From: Desulfurococcus sp.
Lineage (GTDB): Archaea; Thermoproteota; Thermoprotei_A; Sulfolobales; Desulfurococcaceae
DNA length: 64,000 nucleotides
Reading direction: 5' to 3'
NCBI GenBank assembly: GCA_026626905.1
Contig: JAPNUX010000005.1
Coordinates: 1-64,000 of the forward strand
Below are positions 26,795-36,305 of this stretch, in pieces (the first letter of the stretch is position 1; each line of letters starts with the position of its first letter). The translations under genes were made by a program, and so were the position numbers. Under the pieces are notes generated by a model. That model had not been told where the DNA came from. It was given only the letters and a program-made list of their open reading frames with translations, and did not search any database.

Positions 26795-26807
26795 TTCAGC
26801 CTGCCTC

Positions 26808-27662
26808 CTACAAGTAGAATTTTATGCTAGCGTATCCAACAACATGGGTTTTATCACCGGATGTATCCCCGCTTGTAGCGTGCTTTAAGAGGCTTACCCT
26901 GCCTCCAAGCATTCTCGTGTACTCCATTAGAGTCATTATGCCACCAGGCCCGCAGATACTGATGCCTTCCCGCATCATTACATTGTAGAATCCGTGGATG
27001 TCTAGCCTTAGAATTTCATCTATAGCCATTAAATCCTTCCTCACGGTTTCCTCGTGGGGCTCATAGTGGTTGAAATCGCTGCTAGCTAGTATAATAGTAT
27101 TCTTCCCGAGCGACTCAACTGCTCTCCGTATAGCCCTAGCTAGATCAAAAGCAACGTCGGGTGTGTGTACACCTATCACTATAGGGACTATTCTTACAGC
27201 TGAACCATACAGGTATGCGAGGAAGGGTAGTTGAACTTCAACCGAGTGTTCTTCTAGGTGAGCATACTCATCGAAGTCTGCTACATCACTGTACTCAACG
27301 ATCTTCTTCGATAACTCTCCATCCACTGTTAGAGCCCCCAGCGGGGTCTCCCAGACACCCTCAGGGTATACTGAGACAGGCTTCCCAAGTCCTGTGTGAT
27401 TAGTACCCAGTATCACCACGACGTCAGGTTTCCCGTTGAGAGCCATATCATGGAATGCGTGAGCTGCTACAGGCCCGCTATACACATAGCCTGCGTGGGG
27501 GACAACATATCCTAGGATACCGTGTAACGGGGTCTCAACAGTTTTTAAGGGGAGACTTCCAGGGCCCACAGGATGCTTAAAAGACCACTCTATCATCTCT
27601 CTAAGCTCCCCGGGGTCCTCTGGGTAGAAATAGCCTGCTACAACAGCTATTCTCCGCTTCAA
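26808..27662 (-). CDS. MEMO1-family protein (AmmeMemoRadiSam system protein B)
   Basis: 284 residues. MEMO motifs: VVPHAGYVYSGPVAAHAF, ILGTNHTGLGKPVSVYPEG, EHSVEVQLPFLAYL and SSDFNHYEP, whose His residues line the metal pocket shared with class III extradiol dioxygenases. The function in archaea is not settled; genome context often links it to AMMECR1 and radical SAM genes, neither of which is next to it here. It probably heads the operon with idi-2. Confidence 0.9.
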   Translation of the reverse strand: MKRRIAVVAGYFYPEDPGELREMIEWSFKHPVGPGSLPLKTVETPLHGILGYVVPHAGYVYSGPVAAHAFHDMALNGKPDVVVILGTNHTGLGKPVSVYPEGVWETPLGALTVDGELSKKIVEYSDVADFDEYAHLEEHSVEVQLPFLAYLYGSAVRIVPIVIGVHTPDVAFDLARAIRRAVESLGKNTIILASSDFNHYEPHEETVRKDLMAIDEILRLDIHGFYNVMMREGISICGPGGIMTLMEYTRMLGGRVSLLKHATSGDTSGDKTHVVGYASIKFYL

Positions 27663-27787
27663 ACTAATCCCTCATGTTAAACTAGGATATTGAAAGCTAA
27701 TAATATAGTTAAAGGTTAAGCCAGGATAACCCTGAGCTTAAAGCATTTTTCTCTCTGAGAGTAGATTCCAAAACAGTGGGAGTATGC

Positions 27788-28456
27788 TTATGCTGTGGCC
27801 TCGAAATCCGAGGGCTGCTCTGGAAGGTCAGCGTTAGGTGGGAGAACACCTCTCTCGCGTAGTATCTGCCTTGTGAGTATCCAGTATAGTAGTGCGAGAC
27901 TCTTTCTCCCCTTGTTATTCCCAGGTATTATTAAGTCAACGTATTCAACCCTGTTGTCCGTGTCAGCGAAGGCTACTACTGGTATCCCTACATCAGCTGC
28001 CTCCTTGAGAGCTTGTAGATCGGATCTTGTATCAGTGATCACCACTACATCGGGCTCAAAGTAGTTCTTCAGGCTCGGGTTAGTGAAGGTGCCTGGTATG
28101 AACCTGCCGATAAATGGCTTGCAGCCAACATACTGGCACATCTTTGACACCGGCTTCCTCCCGTATTGTCTAACAGAGACAGCTGCTATCTTCTCCGGCT
28201 GGTATCTAGCTAGGAATCTACCAGCTATCCTCAATCTTTCATCTATCTTCCTCACGTCGAGAATGTATAGTCCATCTGATCGAACCCTGTAAACGAATGG
28301 CTCCATGAATTTAGTGCACACATGCGTACCTATGTGGACACCGGCCGAAAGGTATTTCTCTATTGGTACTAGGAGCTCTACAACACCGCTTTCAGGCTTA
28401 GAGATCGGTGCCTCCTTCTCCTCATCCGTCCAGCTTGGATCACCCATGCTACTCAC
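27788..28456 (-). CDS. rps2: 30S ribosomal protein S2
   Basis: 222 residues of the S2/SA family: [33 protein letters not shown] and [17 protein letters not shown]2 binds between head and body of the small subunit late in assembly. It is the last gene of the long S13-to-S2 operon and starts 2 bp after rpoN. An N-terminal tail of about 30 residues, acidic and Ser-rich, precedes the conserved domain. Confidence 0.97.
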   Translation of the reverse strand: MSSMGDPSWTDEEKEAPISKPESGVVELLVPIEKYLSAGVHIGTHVCTKFMEPFVYRVRSDGLYILDVRKIDERLRIAGRFLARYQPEKIAAVSVRQYGRKPVSKMCQYVGCKPFIGRFIPGTFTNPSLKNYFEPDVVVITDTRSDLQALKEAADVGIPVVAFADTDNRVEYVDLIIPGNNKGRKSLALLYWILTRQILRERGVLPPNADLPEQPSDFEATA

Positions 28457-28458
28457 CC

Positions 28459-28659
28459 TTAAGATATCTTAGGGAAGTATAATACCTCCTTGGATACATC
28501 TACATGGGATAAAAACATCCTTCTACAGCAATACCTCTTAACACCTAAATCATCTAGAACCTTGCCTGGATCCTCGCCTTTCTCAACTCTCTTTAAGTAT
28601 TCCTCCCATAAATGCCCTATGGGCCTGCCACAAGTGAAGCATCTAACAGGGAAGAGCAC
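28459..28659 (-). CDS. rpoN: DNA-directed RNA polymerase subunit N (Rpo10, Rpb10 homologue)
   Basis: 66 residues. [18 protein letters not shown] and [15 protein letters not shown] carry the atypical zinc site (CxxC plus CC) that defines RpoN. It belongs to the RpoD-L-N-P assembly platform of RNA polymerase, which explains its place in the same operon as rpoD. It lies 11 bp after S9 and 2 bp before S2. Confidence 0.97.
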   Translation of the reverse strand: MLFPVRCFTCGRPIGHLWEEYLKRVEKGEDPGKVLDDLGVKRYCCRRMFLSHVDVSKEVLYFPKIS

Positions 28660-28670
28660 TTTTCAACCAC

Positions 28671-29093
28671 CTACCTATAGCTCTTCTGCCATCTTCTTCT
28701 AGCACTATACCTACCCCACTTTTTAGGTTCCGTTTGACGGGGATCCCCGCTTAGCATGTGTCGATCATACTCTTTAAGTATTCTTTTAAGCTCCTCGTGC
28801 CCGAAGTACTCTACTAGACCTCTAGCTATAGCTATTCTTGCAGCCTCTGCTTGACTCATGTAGCCTCCTCCTTCAACGGTCACCTTGATATCGATTGTCT
28901 TAGCTAGGTCGCCGGCTAGGAGGAGCGGCTCCATTATTTTAACTCTAGCCATCTCAATGGGAATTAACTCTAATGGTACCCCGTTGATCCAGACTCTGCC
29001 AATCCCTGGTTTTATTACAGCTCTAGCTATACTAGTCTTTCTTTTACCTGTTGATAAAACCACCTTTACTCCCGTGCTCGTTGACTGGCTCAT
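28671..29093 (-). CDS. rps9: 30S ribosomal protein S9
   Basis: 140 residues. STGKRKTSIARAVIKPG, EGGGYMSQAEAARIAIARGL and the basic tail GRYSARRRWQKSYR, which reaches the P-site tRNA, identify universal S9. It overlaps the end of L13 by 4 bp (ATGA type), so the two are translationally coupled, as in most archaea. Confidence 0.97.
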   Translation of the reverse strand: MSQSTSTGVKVVLSTGKRKTSIARAVIKPGIGRVWINGVPLELIPIEMARVKIMEPLLLAGDLAKTIDIKVTVEGGGYMSQAEAARIAIARGLVEYFGHEELKRILKEYDRHMLSGDPRQTEPKKWGRYSARRRWQKSYR

Positions 29094-29542
29094 CTCCTAG
29101 CACCCGTCCAGCCCATTACTCTGGCAACTTCCTCCAGGTAGATGAATCTACCTTTTAGTCTTGATGCTGAAGCCTCGGGGAACTGTATGAATTCAGTGCT
29201 TTTTAAGCTGCTCGGGGTACCCACGTATACTTTAAGATTTCTGTATGCTCTTCTACCCGTGGCTTTATCCATGGGGAGCATTCCTCTAACCGTCCTCTTA
29301 AATATGTTGACAGGGTTCCTTGGCCTTCTCACACCACTCTTTTCTGGATTGTAGTGGGTTCTAACTCTCAGGAGAAGCTTGTAGCCTTCGACAACTCTTA
29401 TCTTATCGCCGCTTAAAACAGCTTTCTCAGCATTAACAACGATAACCTTGTAGCCTTCAAGCAGCTTCTTAGCTATTATTGTAGCTAGCCTTCCGAGAAT
29501 CTGGTTAGAGGCATCCACGTAGAGTACTTTCCCCTCACTCAA
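29090..29542 (-). CDS. rpl13: 50S ribosomal protein L13
   Basis: 150 residues. DASNQILGRLATIIAKKLL, KAVLSGDKI and RGMLPMDKATGRRAYRNLKV are conserved in archaeal/eukaryotic L13 (uL13), an early-assembling large-subunit protein. The start lies 6 bp after L18e. Confidence 0.97.
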   Translation of the reverse strand: MSEGKVLYVDASNQILGRLATIIAKKLLEGYKVIVVNAEKAVLSGDKIRVVEGYKLLLRVRTHYNPEKSGVRRPRNPVNIFKRTVRGMLPMDKATGRRAYRNLKVYVGTPSSLKSTEFIQFPEASASRLKGRFIYLEEVARVMGWTGARR

Positions 29543-29548
29543 CTCTAC

Positions 29549-29917
29549 TCACCCTATGATCTTGACTCCACTCCCCTTAGGGTTCTCTGATACCAAGTCT
29601 AGTATGTGCAGGACTCTACCACCGCTCTTTAAGATCTTCTCTATAGCTGTCTTCGAGAAGCTAGAAGCTGCCACCGTGATAGGGTGATCGAGGACGCCGG
29701 CTCCCAGCACTTTCCCTGGAACAACCACTACATCACCGGGGCTGGTATACCTGTTCAACCTACTGATGTTTACAGCTCTTCTTCTACGTCTAGGCTTAGA
29801 GAGTTCTTCTGCGACCGCCCTCCATATTGGAGCATTATTCTTATTTGAGGCTTTAATGAGCTCTTCTATAGTCTTCCTTAAAACCACGTTGGTTTTAGAG
29901 CCCCCGATGAACGTCAT
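29549..29917 (-). CDS. rpl18e: 50S ribosomal protein L18e
   Basis: 122 residues. WRAVAEELSKPRRRRRAVNI and VVPGKVLGAGVLDHPITVAA identify L18e, an archaeal/eukaryotic large-subunit protein (eL18). It overlaps the rpoD stop by 4 bp. The order rpoD-L18e-L13-S9-rpoN is the standard archaeal one. Confidence 0.97.
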   Translation of the reverse strand: MTFIGGSKTNVVLRKTIEELIKASNKNNAPIWRAVAEELSKPRRRRRAVNISRLNRYTSPGDVVVVPGKVLGAGVLDHPITVAASSFSKTAIEKILKSGGRVLHILDLVSENPKGSGVKIIG

Positions 29918-30756
29918 GCTACTACACCATTTCCTGCAAGTTCTTTCATGAAATCATCAAGTTTTCTGCTTAAGATGTCAACAGCCTCTAATAAAAGATT
30001 CCTAGCGTTTAAGGCGCCTGTTAACTCTAGGTTTAAGATGAACTCGTTTTCCCTCCATGAGACTCTTACCGCGTTAGCAGGGCATGCATTCTCACATAGC
30101 CTGCAGAGAGTGCACTCGAGGAGCCTGTCTTCTCTAACCTTCACTGAGCCTTCTGCTACCTCGAAGATGCCCTTAGGGCATACATTAATGCATAGCGAGC
30201 ACTCGGGCCCCCTGCACTTCTCAGGGCTCACTGATACTACCGGGACGTACTTGTGCGCGGCTACTGATACAGGACTCCACTTCGCGTGCTCCTTACCTCT
30301 ACCCAGCCTTGCATAGGCTTCTAGCCTGATACGCTGGTTTCGCGCAAGCTTTACAATGGGAATCCCGCTGTAGACGGGTTTTACATCAGGATCATTGCTT
30401 TCAAGCATCTCGCTGTAAACTGTTAGAACACCATCTTCAGGTCCTTCAGCTTCAAGCCTTAGTATTGCAAAGCAGTCCTGCGAGAAAACTCCTTTCTCAC
30501 CGGCCTCAGCGCACTCCTCCGGAGGCTTATACTTGCTTAAAGCTTCGTCGCTCTTTAATGGTATTAAGCCAAGCCTGTGAGCTATGTACTCATCGTAGAA
30601 GACGCTTGAGTTCTCAGTTATAGCAACGTAGTCGATAGCTATGGTTGGTACCTCTGCGATTACTGTTCTCCTTATGGAGTTCACTATGTGGAGTGGAATA
30701 CCTTTAAGGTAGAGCTTAATGTGGTAGGGGCTCTTCTCTAGGACAACTACATCCAA
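29914..30756 (-). CDS. rpoD: DNA-directed RNA polymerase subunit D (Rpo3) with ferredoxin domain
   Basis: 280 residues. The Rpb3/alpha-type dimerisation domain (GIPLHIVNSIRRTVIAEVPT, near 20) is split by a ferredoxin-like insert of about 60 residues. The insert carries two cluster motifs: CRGPECSLCINVCP (irregular first spacing) and CTLCRLCENACP (CxxCxxCxxxCP, complete). The related Sulfolobus subunit holds an Fe-S cluster that helps the D-L platform assemble. Both motifs retain four Cys, so one or two 4Fe-4S clusters are possible. Acts with RpoL, N and P. Confidence 0.97.
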   Translation of the reverse strand: MDVVVLEKSPYHIKLYLKGIPLHIVNSIRRTVIAEVPTIAIDYVAITENSSVFYDEYIAHRLGLIPLKSDEALSKYKPPEECAEAGEKGVFSQDCFAILRLEAEGPEDGVLTVYSEMLESNDPDVKPVYSGIPIVKLARNQRIRLEAYARLGRGKEHAKWSPVSVAAHKYVPVVSVSPEKCRGPECSLCINVCPKGIFEVAEGSVKVREDRLLECTLCRLCENACPANAVRVSWRENEFILNLELTGALNARNLLLEAVDILSRKLDDFMKELAGNGVVA

Positions 30757-30777
30757 GCTGCTAACACCCTTAAATTC

Positions 30778-31179
30778 CTACAGTCTTCTACCTCTCCTTC
30801 CTCCAGGCCTCCTAGTGGTATCGTGGGGTATCGGGGTTACATCCTCTATCCTACCGATTATGAATCCAGCTCTAGCCAGCGCTCTTATAGCTGCTTGAGC
30901 ACCTGGTCCAGGAGTCTTAGAGCCGTGGCCTCCTGGAGCTCTTACTTTTATGTGGAGTGCTGTAATACCTTTATCCATGGCTTCACTAGCACTTCTGGAT
31001 GCAGCCATCATTGCTGCATAAGGACTCGGCTTCTCCCTGTCAGCTCTGACAACCATCCCGCCACTCCATCTACTTACTGTTTCAGCCCCCGTGATGTCGG
31101 TTATATGCACTATTGTATTATTCGAGCTACTATAGATGTGTGCTACACCCCACTTCAACTCTCGAGCAGAGAACGCCAT
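30778..31179 (-). CDS. rps11: 30S ribosomal protein S11
   Basis: 133 residues. [20 protein letters not shown], the [16 protein letters not shown] region and the basic end [14 protein letters not shown] identify universal S11, which shapes the platform at the E site. It lies between S4 and rpoD, as in most archaeal S13 operons. Confidence 0.97.
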   Translation of the reverse strand: MAFSARELKWGVAHIYSSSNNTIVHITDITGAETVSRWSGGMVVRADREKPSPYAAMMAASRSASEAMDKGITALHIKVRAPGGHGSKTPGPGAQAAIRALARAGFIIGRIEDVTPIPHDTTRRPGGRRGRRL

Positions 31180-31186
31180 CCACTAG

Positions 31187-31693
31187 TCACCCCTCTACGC
31201 TAACCTTCTTTTTCAGCGGGCTGAACTGGTAGTAGTCGATTAAAGGCTCTAAGTCAACTGGGATCAGCATTCCCGGAGAGCGTATTCTTCTACCAGCGAC
31301 AGCTATGTGACCATGGGTTATTAGCTGTCTAGCCTCGTGTATGGTTCTAGCCAGCCCCTTCCTGTAGACAATTGTCTGCAGGCGTCTCTCTAGTAGGTCT
31401 TCAACCTTTAAGTTTAACACGTCATCTAGTTTTGCACCTTCTCTAAGAAGCCCTAGTTTTACTAATCTCTCCACAAGTGCTTTCTCCTCTCTTTCTCTTA
31501 CTTCTGGGGGAGCAGCTAGTAGCGACCTAGCTCTATGCCTAAAGTACCTTACTATTGAAGCAGCCTTCCAAAGCTCCCTCTTATTTCTTAATCCGTAAGC
31601 ACCCAGCAGCTTCATCTCGTAGGCTAGCACATCGCGGCGCCAGGGGTGCCGGGGCCCCTCATATGTTCTCCTGGACTTACGTGGGTCACCCAT
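31187..31693 (-). CDS. rps4: 30S ribosomal protein S4
   Basis: 168 residues, without the zinc finger of many bacterial S4 proteins. [19 protein letters not shown] at the N-terminus and the S4 RNA-binding domain ([20 protein letters not shown], about 115-134) are characteristic of archaeal/eukaryotic S4. It is a primary 16S rRNA binder. Third gene from the S13 end of the operon, with 7 bp to S11. Confidence 0.97.
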   Translation of the reverse strand: MGDPRKSRRTYEGPRHPWRRDVLAYEMKLLGAYGLRNKRELWKAASIVRYFRHRARSLLAAPPEVREREEKALVERLVKLGLLREGAKLDDVLNLKVEDLLERRLQTIVYRKGLARTIHEARQLITHGHIAVAGRRIRSPGMLIPVDLEPLIDYYQFSPLKKKVSVEG

Positions 31694-31704
31694 CTCATAC
31701 CACC

Positions 31705-32181
31705 CTACTTACCACTCTGGCTTTGAGCCTGACCCGACTTCTTCCTTACACCTACTGTCACACCTGTCCTACCCGTTGTCCTTGTTCTCTGCCCTCTAAC
31801 CTTTAATCCTAGTGCATGCCTTATACCACGCCAGCTCTTAATCCTCTTTTCTCTCTCAATATCCTCCTTCACATAGTAGATTAAGTCAGCACCAGTTAAG
31901 TGCATGTCTTCACCAGTAGTGTAGTCCTTCCGCCTGTTGTAGAGCCATGGAGGAATACCATGCCTGCCTGGATTCCGTACAGCCTCCTCAATGCTTTTTA
32001 CCTGCTCATCAGTGAGATAGCCTACCCGCTGCTCAGGGTTTAAGCCTAGTACCCTGCATATAGCTAAGCTGAAAGTATAGCCTAATCCTTTAACTTCTGA
32101 GAGACCGTAGACTAACGGTAGGGTTCCATCTACATCTGTCCCTAGTATTCTAACGATCTGCTTGAAGCCTTCACTACTCAA
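31705..32181 (-). CDS. rps13: 30S ribosomal protein S13
   Basis: 158 residues from a TTG start preceded by [26 protein letters not shown], the helix-two-turn-helix region and the basic tail ([19 protein letters not shown]) identify S13, which contacts the large subunit and P-site tRNA from the head. It is the promoter-proximal gene of the S13-S4-S11-rpoD-L18e-L13-S9-rpoN-S2 operon; a TATA box CTTTAAAAGG lies upstream at 32239-32248. Confidence 0.97.
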   Translation of the reverse strand: MSSEGFKQIVRILGTDVDGTLPLVYGLSEVKGLGYTFSLAICRVLGLNPEQRVGYLTDEQVKSIEEAVRNPGRHGIPPWLYNRRKDYTTGEDMHLTGADLIYYVKEDIEREKRIKSWRGIRHALGLKVRGQRTRTTGRTGVTVGVRKKSGQAQSQSGK

Positions 32182-32238
32182 AGCCTCCCACCATTCTCGT
32201 AAGCATACACGGCTATCATCATAGTTAGCTAGTATAAG

Positions 32239-32248
32239 CCTTTTAAAG
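32239..32248 (-). promoter_or_regulatory. TATA box of the S13-to-S2 operon
   Basis: CTTTAAAAGG on the minus strand, about 60 bp before the S13 TTG. It is the best TATA-like element in the 161-bp gap that also carries the oppositely directed tRNA-Ser promoter. Confidence 0.45.
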
Positions 32249-32342
32249 CTTATTTTCAGGCTCTAGAGTCCAACTAAACTATATCAGCAGGCATAGAAAG
32301 GAAAGAATTTAATCCTGGATTCTACTCCACTAGAGTAAGGGT

Positions 32343-32426
32343 GCCGGGGTGCCCGAGCGGCCTAAGGGGCTGGCCTTGAGAGCCAGTGGGCTCACGCCCG
32401 CGCGGGTTCAAATCCCGCCCCCGGCG
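32343..32426 (+). tRNA. tRNA-Ser (anticodon UGA)
   Basis: 84 nt, class II. The acceptor stem GCCGGGG pairs with CCCCGGC (32419-32425); the T arm is GCGGG-TTCAAAT-CCCGC. The anticodon stem-loop CTGGC-CTTGAGA-GCCAG gives UGA. The long variable arm (GGGCTCACGCCC region) and discriminator G fit Ser. There is no intron and no encoded CCA. A TATA-like GAATTTAATC sits at 32305-32314, about 30 bp upstream. Confidence 0.96.
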
Positions 32427-32579
32427 CTACCTGTCTCCTACTACGTTAAACTCTGCTCTCTAAGAGCTGAGTGCATAGTAGAATAGAGTAGTCTTAGTGG
32501 AGTCTTCTGGAGGAGTTTACGTTGAAGTAAATCTTCTAGGAGTATTATGTTGAAAATAGTAGAGTAGAGAATTGACCGC

Positions 32580-32891
32580 TTAGATCTCTATCTCCATCCA
32601 TACTTCAGGTGGTATTCTAACTCTTATTAGCTGCTTCATTACTCTTTCATCTTCAGCTATGTATAGTAGTCTCTTATGTATCCTCATCTCCCACTTCTCG
32701 TACTTCTTCTTACCCTCCCCGTGGGGTAGCTTTAATGTTCGAACTCTAAGCTTCTTGGTGGGTAGTGGTGTAGGGCCTTTCACTCTGACACCAGTTTTCT
32801 TCGCTATATCAACAATCTTACCGACAAAGTCGTCTAGTACTTTTACATTCGTGCTCCAAATCTTGATTTTAACCATTCTTACAGTGGACAT
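32580..32891 (-). CDS. rps10: 30S ribosomal protein S10
   Basis: 103 residues from the chosen ATG (MSTVRMVKIKIWSTN). GPTPLPTKKLRVRTLK and MRIHKRLLYI are universal S10 motifs (uS10, in the head of the small subunit). The frame extends 12 codons further to an ATG at 32927, but the usual archaeal length of about 102 favours this start. It follows EF-1alpha on the same strand, the conserved archaeal pair. Confidence 0.95.
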   Translation of the reverse strand: MSTVRMVKIKIWSTNVKVLDDFVGKIVDIAKKTGVRVKGPTPLPTKKLRVRTLKLPHGEGKKKYEKWEMRIHKRLLYIAEDERVMKQLIRVRIPPEVWMEIEI

Positions 32892-32967
32892 GGCGGGAGT
32901 CCCTCTAGCTGCTGTATAGTTAAGCACTCTAGAAGCAGGAATGCTTATAGCATTAAAAAAGCCTTAG

Positions 32968-34287
32968 CTACTTCTTGGCGGCTACCTGGGCAGGCTTTAC
33001 TTCTAGTACTTGCCCGACTCCGACTGTTTTACCCATATCTCTCATAGCGAATCTGCCTAACGCCGGGAAGTCAGCGAACTTCTCGACTACTAGCGGCTTT
33101 ATAGGCTTGAACTTCACTACTGCTATATCACCCTGCTTCAAGAACTGCGGGTTCTTCTCGAGCTCCTTGCCTGTTCTAGGATCTAGCTTCGAGGTTATCT
33201 CCACTATCTTGCAGGCTACGCTTGCAGTGTGAACGTGTATAACTGGCGTGTAGCCGACTGCTATGGCTGTTGGATGCCATACTATCATTATTCTAGCAGT
33301 GAACTCGTCAGCTACAGTCGGCGGGTTCGTTGGGTGTCCTGCAACATCTCCACGCTTGATATCCTTCTTCTCAACACCCTTTACGTTGAAGCCTATATTG
33401 TCGCCTGGCTCAGCCTTCTCTATTTTAACGTGGTGGGTCTCAATGCTTCTAACCTCGCCGACAACGTTTGGCGGCATGAAGACTACTTTATCGCCGACCT
33501 TTAATACTCCTGTTTCAACTCTTCCAACTGGTACCACGCCGACACCAGATATACTGTAGACGTCTTGTATGGGTACTCTGAGAGGCTTATCCACCGGCTT
33601 TGAAGCTGGCGGCTGCAGGGAGTCTAAGGCTTCTACAAGCGTGGGGCCGTTATACCACGGCATGTTCAGTGATCTCTCTATGAGGTTCTCGCCAGTCCAA
33701 GCTGATATCGGTATAAAGGGTATCTTTGATGTATCGTAGCCTAACCCCTTCAGGAATTTACTCATAACTTCCTTGATCTCATTGTACCTCTTCTCGCTGT
33801 AAGGAGGTTCTGTTGCATCCATCTTATTTATAGCTACAATCAACTGGTTTATACCCATGGTTCTAGCTAGAATAGCGTGCTCTCTTGTCTGGCCTTCAGC
33901 GCTCATGCCAGCCTCGAACTCACCTTTCCTAGCGCTTACCACTAGTATTGCAGCATCAGCCTGGCTGGCACCAGTAATCATGTTCTTCACGAAGTCCCTG
34001 TGCCCTGGTGCATCTATGATAGTGAAGAAGTACTTCTTGCTCTCGAATTTCATGTATGATAGTGCTATTGTTACTCCGCGCTCACGCTCCTCTTTCATTC
34101 TATCAAGTAGCCACGCGAACTTGAAGCTCTCCTTACCCGTCTTCTTAGCCTCCTCTTCGATCATCTTCATTGTTTTCTCATCGAAGTACCCTAGACGGTA
34201 GAGTATCTGGCCTGTCATTGTGCTCTTACCGTGGTCGACGTGCCCTATTATGATCAAGTTTAGGTGCGGTTTCTGCGGTGCACTCAT
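32968..34287 (-). CDS. tuf: translation elongation factor EF-1alpha (aEF1A)
   Basis: 439 residues. GTPase motifs: [13 protein letters not shown] (15-27), [20 protein letters not shown] and NKMDA, with the EF-1alpha-specific [19 protein letters not shown] insertion, then two beta-barrels. It brings aminoacyl-tRNA to the A site. GGGTGGT precedes the ATG and a TATA box ACTTATATAC (34333-34342) lies about 48 bp upstream, so it has its own promoter. No intein is present. Confidence 0.98.
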   Translation of the reverse strand: MSAPQKPHLNLIIIGHVDHGKSTMTGQILYRLGYFDEKTMKMIEEEAKKTGKESFKFAWLLDRMKEERERGVTIALSYMKFESKKYFFTIIDAPGHRDFVKNMITGASQADAAILVVSARKGEFEAGMSAEGQTREHAILARTMGINQLIVAINKMDATEPPYSEKRYNEIKEVMSKFLKGLGYDTSKIPFIPISAWTGENLIERSLNMPWYNGPTLVEALDSLQPPASKPVDKPLRVPIQDVYSISGVGVVPVGRVETGVLKVGDKVVFMPPNVVGEVRSIETHHVKIEKAEPGDNIGFNVKGVEKKDIKRGDVAGHPTNPPTVADEFTARIMIVWHPTAIAVGYTPVIHVHTASVACKIVEITSKLDPRTGKELEKNPQFLKQGDIAVVKFKPIKPLVVEKFADFPALGRFAMRDMGKTVGVGQVLEVKPAQVAAKK

Positions 34288-34332
34288 CTAAACCACCCTT
34301 TCACATTCTTCTATACATTAACACGTAGAGTA

Positions 34333-34342
34333 GTATATAAGT
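34333..34342 (-). promoter_or_regulatory. TATA box of the EF-1alpha-S10 operon
   Basis: ACTTATATAC on the minus strand, about 48 bp before the EF-1alpha ATG, in the 184-bp gap between S7 and EF-1alpha. The rest of that gap shows no convincing gene. Confidence 0.5.
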
Positions 34343-34471
34343 CTCAGGTGCTTATAAAATGTTTCGTATTCTGCTCAAAAGCTGCTTCCCTAGCAAGACA
34401 GAAAATCACAGAGGATGTTTTCTCAGGGGCTGAAAGCTTGAGAAACTCTGTGGAGCTAGTGGTTGAGGAGG

Positions 34472-35062
34472 CTACCTGCTGCTTAAAGCTATCCTCTCAA
34501 TTTCTTCCTTCTTCTGTATAGCATAGCTCTTCGGGTCATTTAGTGCAGCTAGGATTATTTCTTCAGCTAGAGCCTCCTCTATGGATATAGGGTTACGGAA
34601 AGCCTTCATTCTAGCACCCTCGGTTAGATGCCTAAGAGCGAGGTCTATCCTCCTCAATGGTGATACGTCAACTGAGACATGATACGTTATTCCACCATAC
34701 ATTATTCTCGTTGTCTCCTCTCTAGGAGCACTATTCTCTATAGCTCTCACTAAGATTTGAATCGGGTTTTCACCCGTCTTCAAGTAGATTAAATCGAAAG
34801 CCTTCTTCACAATGTTGTAGGCGAGGTGTTTTTTACCCATGTTTCTACCAGGCCTCATAACCTTGTTTATTAGTCTCTCAACTATGGGTACCATGGCCTT
34901 CCCGAATCGTCTATGCGCGTGTCTACCACCAGTGTGCGGGAGGTAGACTGGACTTAAGCATAGATACTTCTTCAGGCTTGGATCTCTAACCTCAATGAAA
35001 TCATAGCTCCACTTATTGAACAATTTTATCTCGTTGATTGTAAGCTCCTCTACGCTACTCAT
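34472..35062 (-). CDS. rps7: 30S ribosomal protein S7
   Basis: 196 residues. [40 protein letters not shown] and [17 protein letters not shown] are archaeal S7 motifs. S7 nucleates assembly of the small-subunit head. It is the last gene of the RNA polymerase operon, 14 bp after S12; the operon ends before the separately promoted EF-1alpha gene. Confidence 0.97.
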   Translation of the reverse strand: MSSVEELTINEIKLFNKWSYDFIEVRDPSLKKYLCLSPVYLPHTGGRHAHRRFGKAMVPIVERLINKVMRPGRNMGKKHLAYNIVKKAFDLIYLKTGENPIQILVRAIENSAPREETTRIMYGGITYHVSVDVSPLRRIDLALRHLTEGARMKAFRNPISIEEALAEEIILAALNDPKSYAIQKKEEIERIALSSR

Positions 35063-35076
35063 ACAGCTACCCCTCT

Positions 35077-35523
35077 CTACCTAACAGGCTTCTGCTTCTT
35101 GCCGAGCCATAGGGCTTTAAGTGATACTCCATTAACGCTTATAACCTTGTATCTTACGCCTGGGATGTCTCCAAGGGATCCACCTAGTGGCCCTCCAATA
35201 CCTTCTATTATTACTTCATCGTGTTCATCAATGTAGTTTATTCCACCATCTAGCGGGACAAATGCTGTGACAACCTTCCCGTTTTTAACTAGCTGTACTC
35301 TAACACATTTTCTTACAGCTGAGTTGGGTTTACGTGACTCAATGCCGACTTTCTCGAGGACTATGCCTCTAGCCATAGGGGCTCCTTCTAGTGGATCCTT
35401 GAGCTTACCTATTTTCCTGAGCATCCTCTGCTTGAAGCTCCTCTGGCTCCAGCGGTACTTCAACCTCTTCTCTTTCAATTTTCTAGCCGCGTATAGCCCG
35501 GCTGGAGCTTTCTTCCCCGGCAT
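35077..35523 (-). CDS. rps12: 30S ribosomal protein S12
   Basis: 148 residues. The [20 protein letters not shown] segment and [17 protein letters not shown] identify S12 (uS12/S23 of eukaryotes), the decoding-centre protein. Gene order NusA-S12-S7 after the polymerase genes is the usual archaeal arrangement. Confidence 0.97.
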   Translation of the reverse strand: MPGKKAPAGLYAARKLKEKRLKYRWSQRSFKQRMLRKIGKLKDPLEGAPMARGIVLEKVGIESRKPNSAVRKCVRVQLVKNGKVVTAFVPLDGGINYIDEHDEVIIEGIGGPLGGSLGDIPGVRYKVISVNGVSLKALWLGKKQKPVR

Positions 35524-35538
35524 AAGGCTCCCTCCAGC

Positions 35539-35985
35539 TTAAGCAATAACCACTGAGTCTATGTTAAAGTGCCTTTTTAAAATAAGTCTAGCTCTCTGCA
35601 CGTTCTTCCCATTCCTCCCTATTGCTATGCCTTTATCTGACGGCTCTACCGCCACATATAGTACTCTGCTTCCATCAGGCCTGGTTGCTAGCTTCACCTC
35701 TTTAACTCTAGCTGGTGCTAGAGCATACCTGACTTGCTCCTCGATGCTGCTACCATATCCTACTACCTCAATGTTCTTGTTTAGGAGTCTACGTAATCTT
35801 TGAGCGAAGAATCCTCTAGGGCCTATGGCTTTCCCGACATCCTCTGGATTCACCAGGAATATCACTCGATTGTTCTCCTCGTCGATAATGCAGTCTTTTA
35901 CAACAGCCCCGGTTAACTCGTTGAGTAAAGCCATGTAGCGGAACTCTTCTGGAGTTATCTTGATCTGGGGTTTCTCACTACTCAC
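35539..35985 (-). CDS. nusA: NusA-like transcription factor with two KH domains
   Basis: 148 residues, short as in archaea, with only the two KH domains and none of the bacterial polymerase-binding parts. GxxG loops: VGKAIGPRGFFAQRL (near 51) and KGIAIGRNGKNVQRA (near 118). It binds RNA and is thought to aid termination or pausing; its archaeal role is less defined than in bacteria. The ATG overlaps the L30e stop by 4 bp. Confidence 0.94.
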   Translation of the reverse strand: MSSEKPQIKITPEEFRYMALLNELTGAVVKDCIIDEENNRVIFLVNPEDVGKAIGPRGFFAQRLRRLLNKNIEVVGYGSSIEEQVRYALAPARVKEVKLATRPDGSRVLYVAVEPSDKGIAIGRNGKNVQRARLILKRHFNIDSVVIA

Positions 35986-36305
35986 TTACCCGACACCTCC
36001 CTAGCTATATCGAGGATGTTGGAGCCTCCAGGCTCGATGACAGCTATTGAAGTAATACTATGGGGTCGTCCTAGAAATGTACCTAGCTCTACACTAGTTC
36101 CCGGGAATACTATTACAGGAATGCCGCTTAGCTTAGCATAGTACTCTATATCCCTCTTCAACTCGGCTGGAGCGTTCAATGCTATTATAACCGCTTTTGC
36201 CTTACCGTGGAGTACTAGCTTTCTGACTTTTCTCGCCCCGTACTCTATGTGGCCTGTTTCAGCGGCCATCCTGATAGCTCTAAGCAGGTCTGTCTGCCCA
36301 CTCAT
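35982..36305 (-). CDS. rpl30e: 50S ribosomal protein L30e
   Basis: 107 residues of the L7Ae/L30e RNA-binding fold: YGARKVRKLVLHGKAKAVII and KLSGIPVIVFPGTSVELGTF. It overlaps rpoA2 by 4 bp and NusA by 4 bp, giving tight coupling. The fold also occurs in other kink-turn proteins, but position in the rpo operon decides for L30e. Confidence 0.96.
   Translation of the reverse strand: MSGQTDLLRAIRMAAETGHIEYGARKVRKLVLHGKAKAVIIALNAPAELKRDIEYYAKLSGIPVIVFPGTSVELGTFLGRPHSITSIAVIEPGGSNILDIAREVSGK

Noticed and set aside
30823-31203. 126-codon plus-strand ORF opposite S11
   Set aside because: It is the complement of the well-conserved S11 gene and has the Ser/Tyr/Cys-rich composition of a shadow frame.
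32427-32579. Small RNA between tRNA-Ser and S10
   Set aside because: No box C (RUGAUGA) with box D (CUGA) and no H/ACA hairpin with kink-turn could be read; only a loose repeat of ATAGTAGAGTAGAG-like sequence.
34264-34521. 85-codon plus-strand ORF across the EF-1alpha/S7 gap
   Set aside because: It starts inside the EF-1alpha coding sequence and ends inside S7, both on the other strand; its composition looks like a shadow and no ribosome site precedes it.
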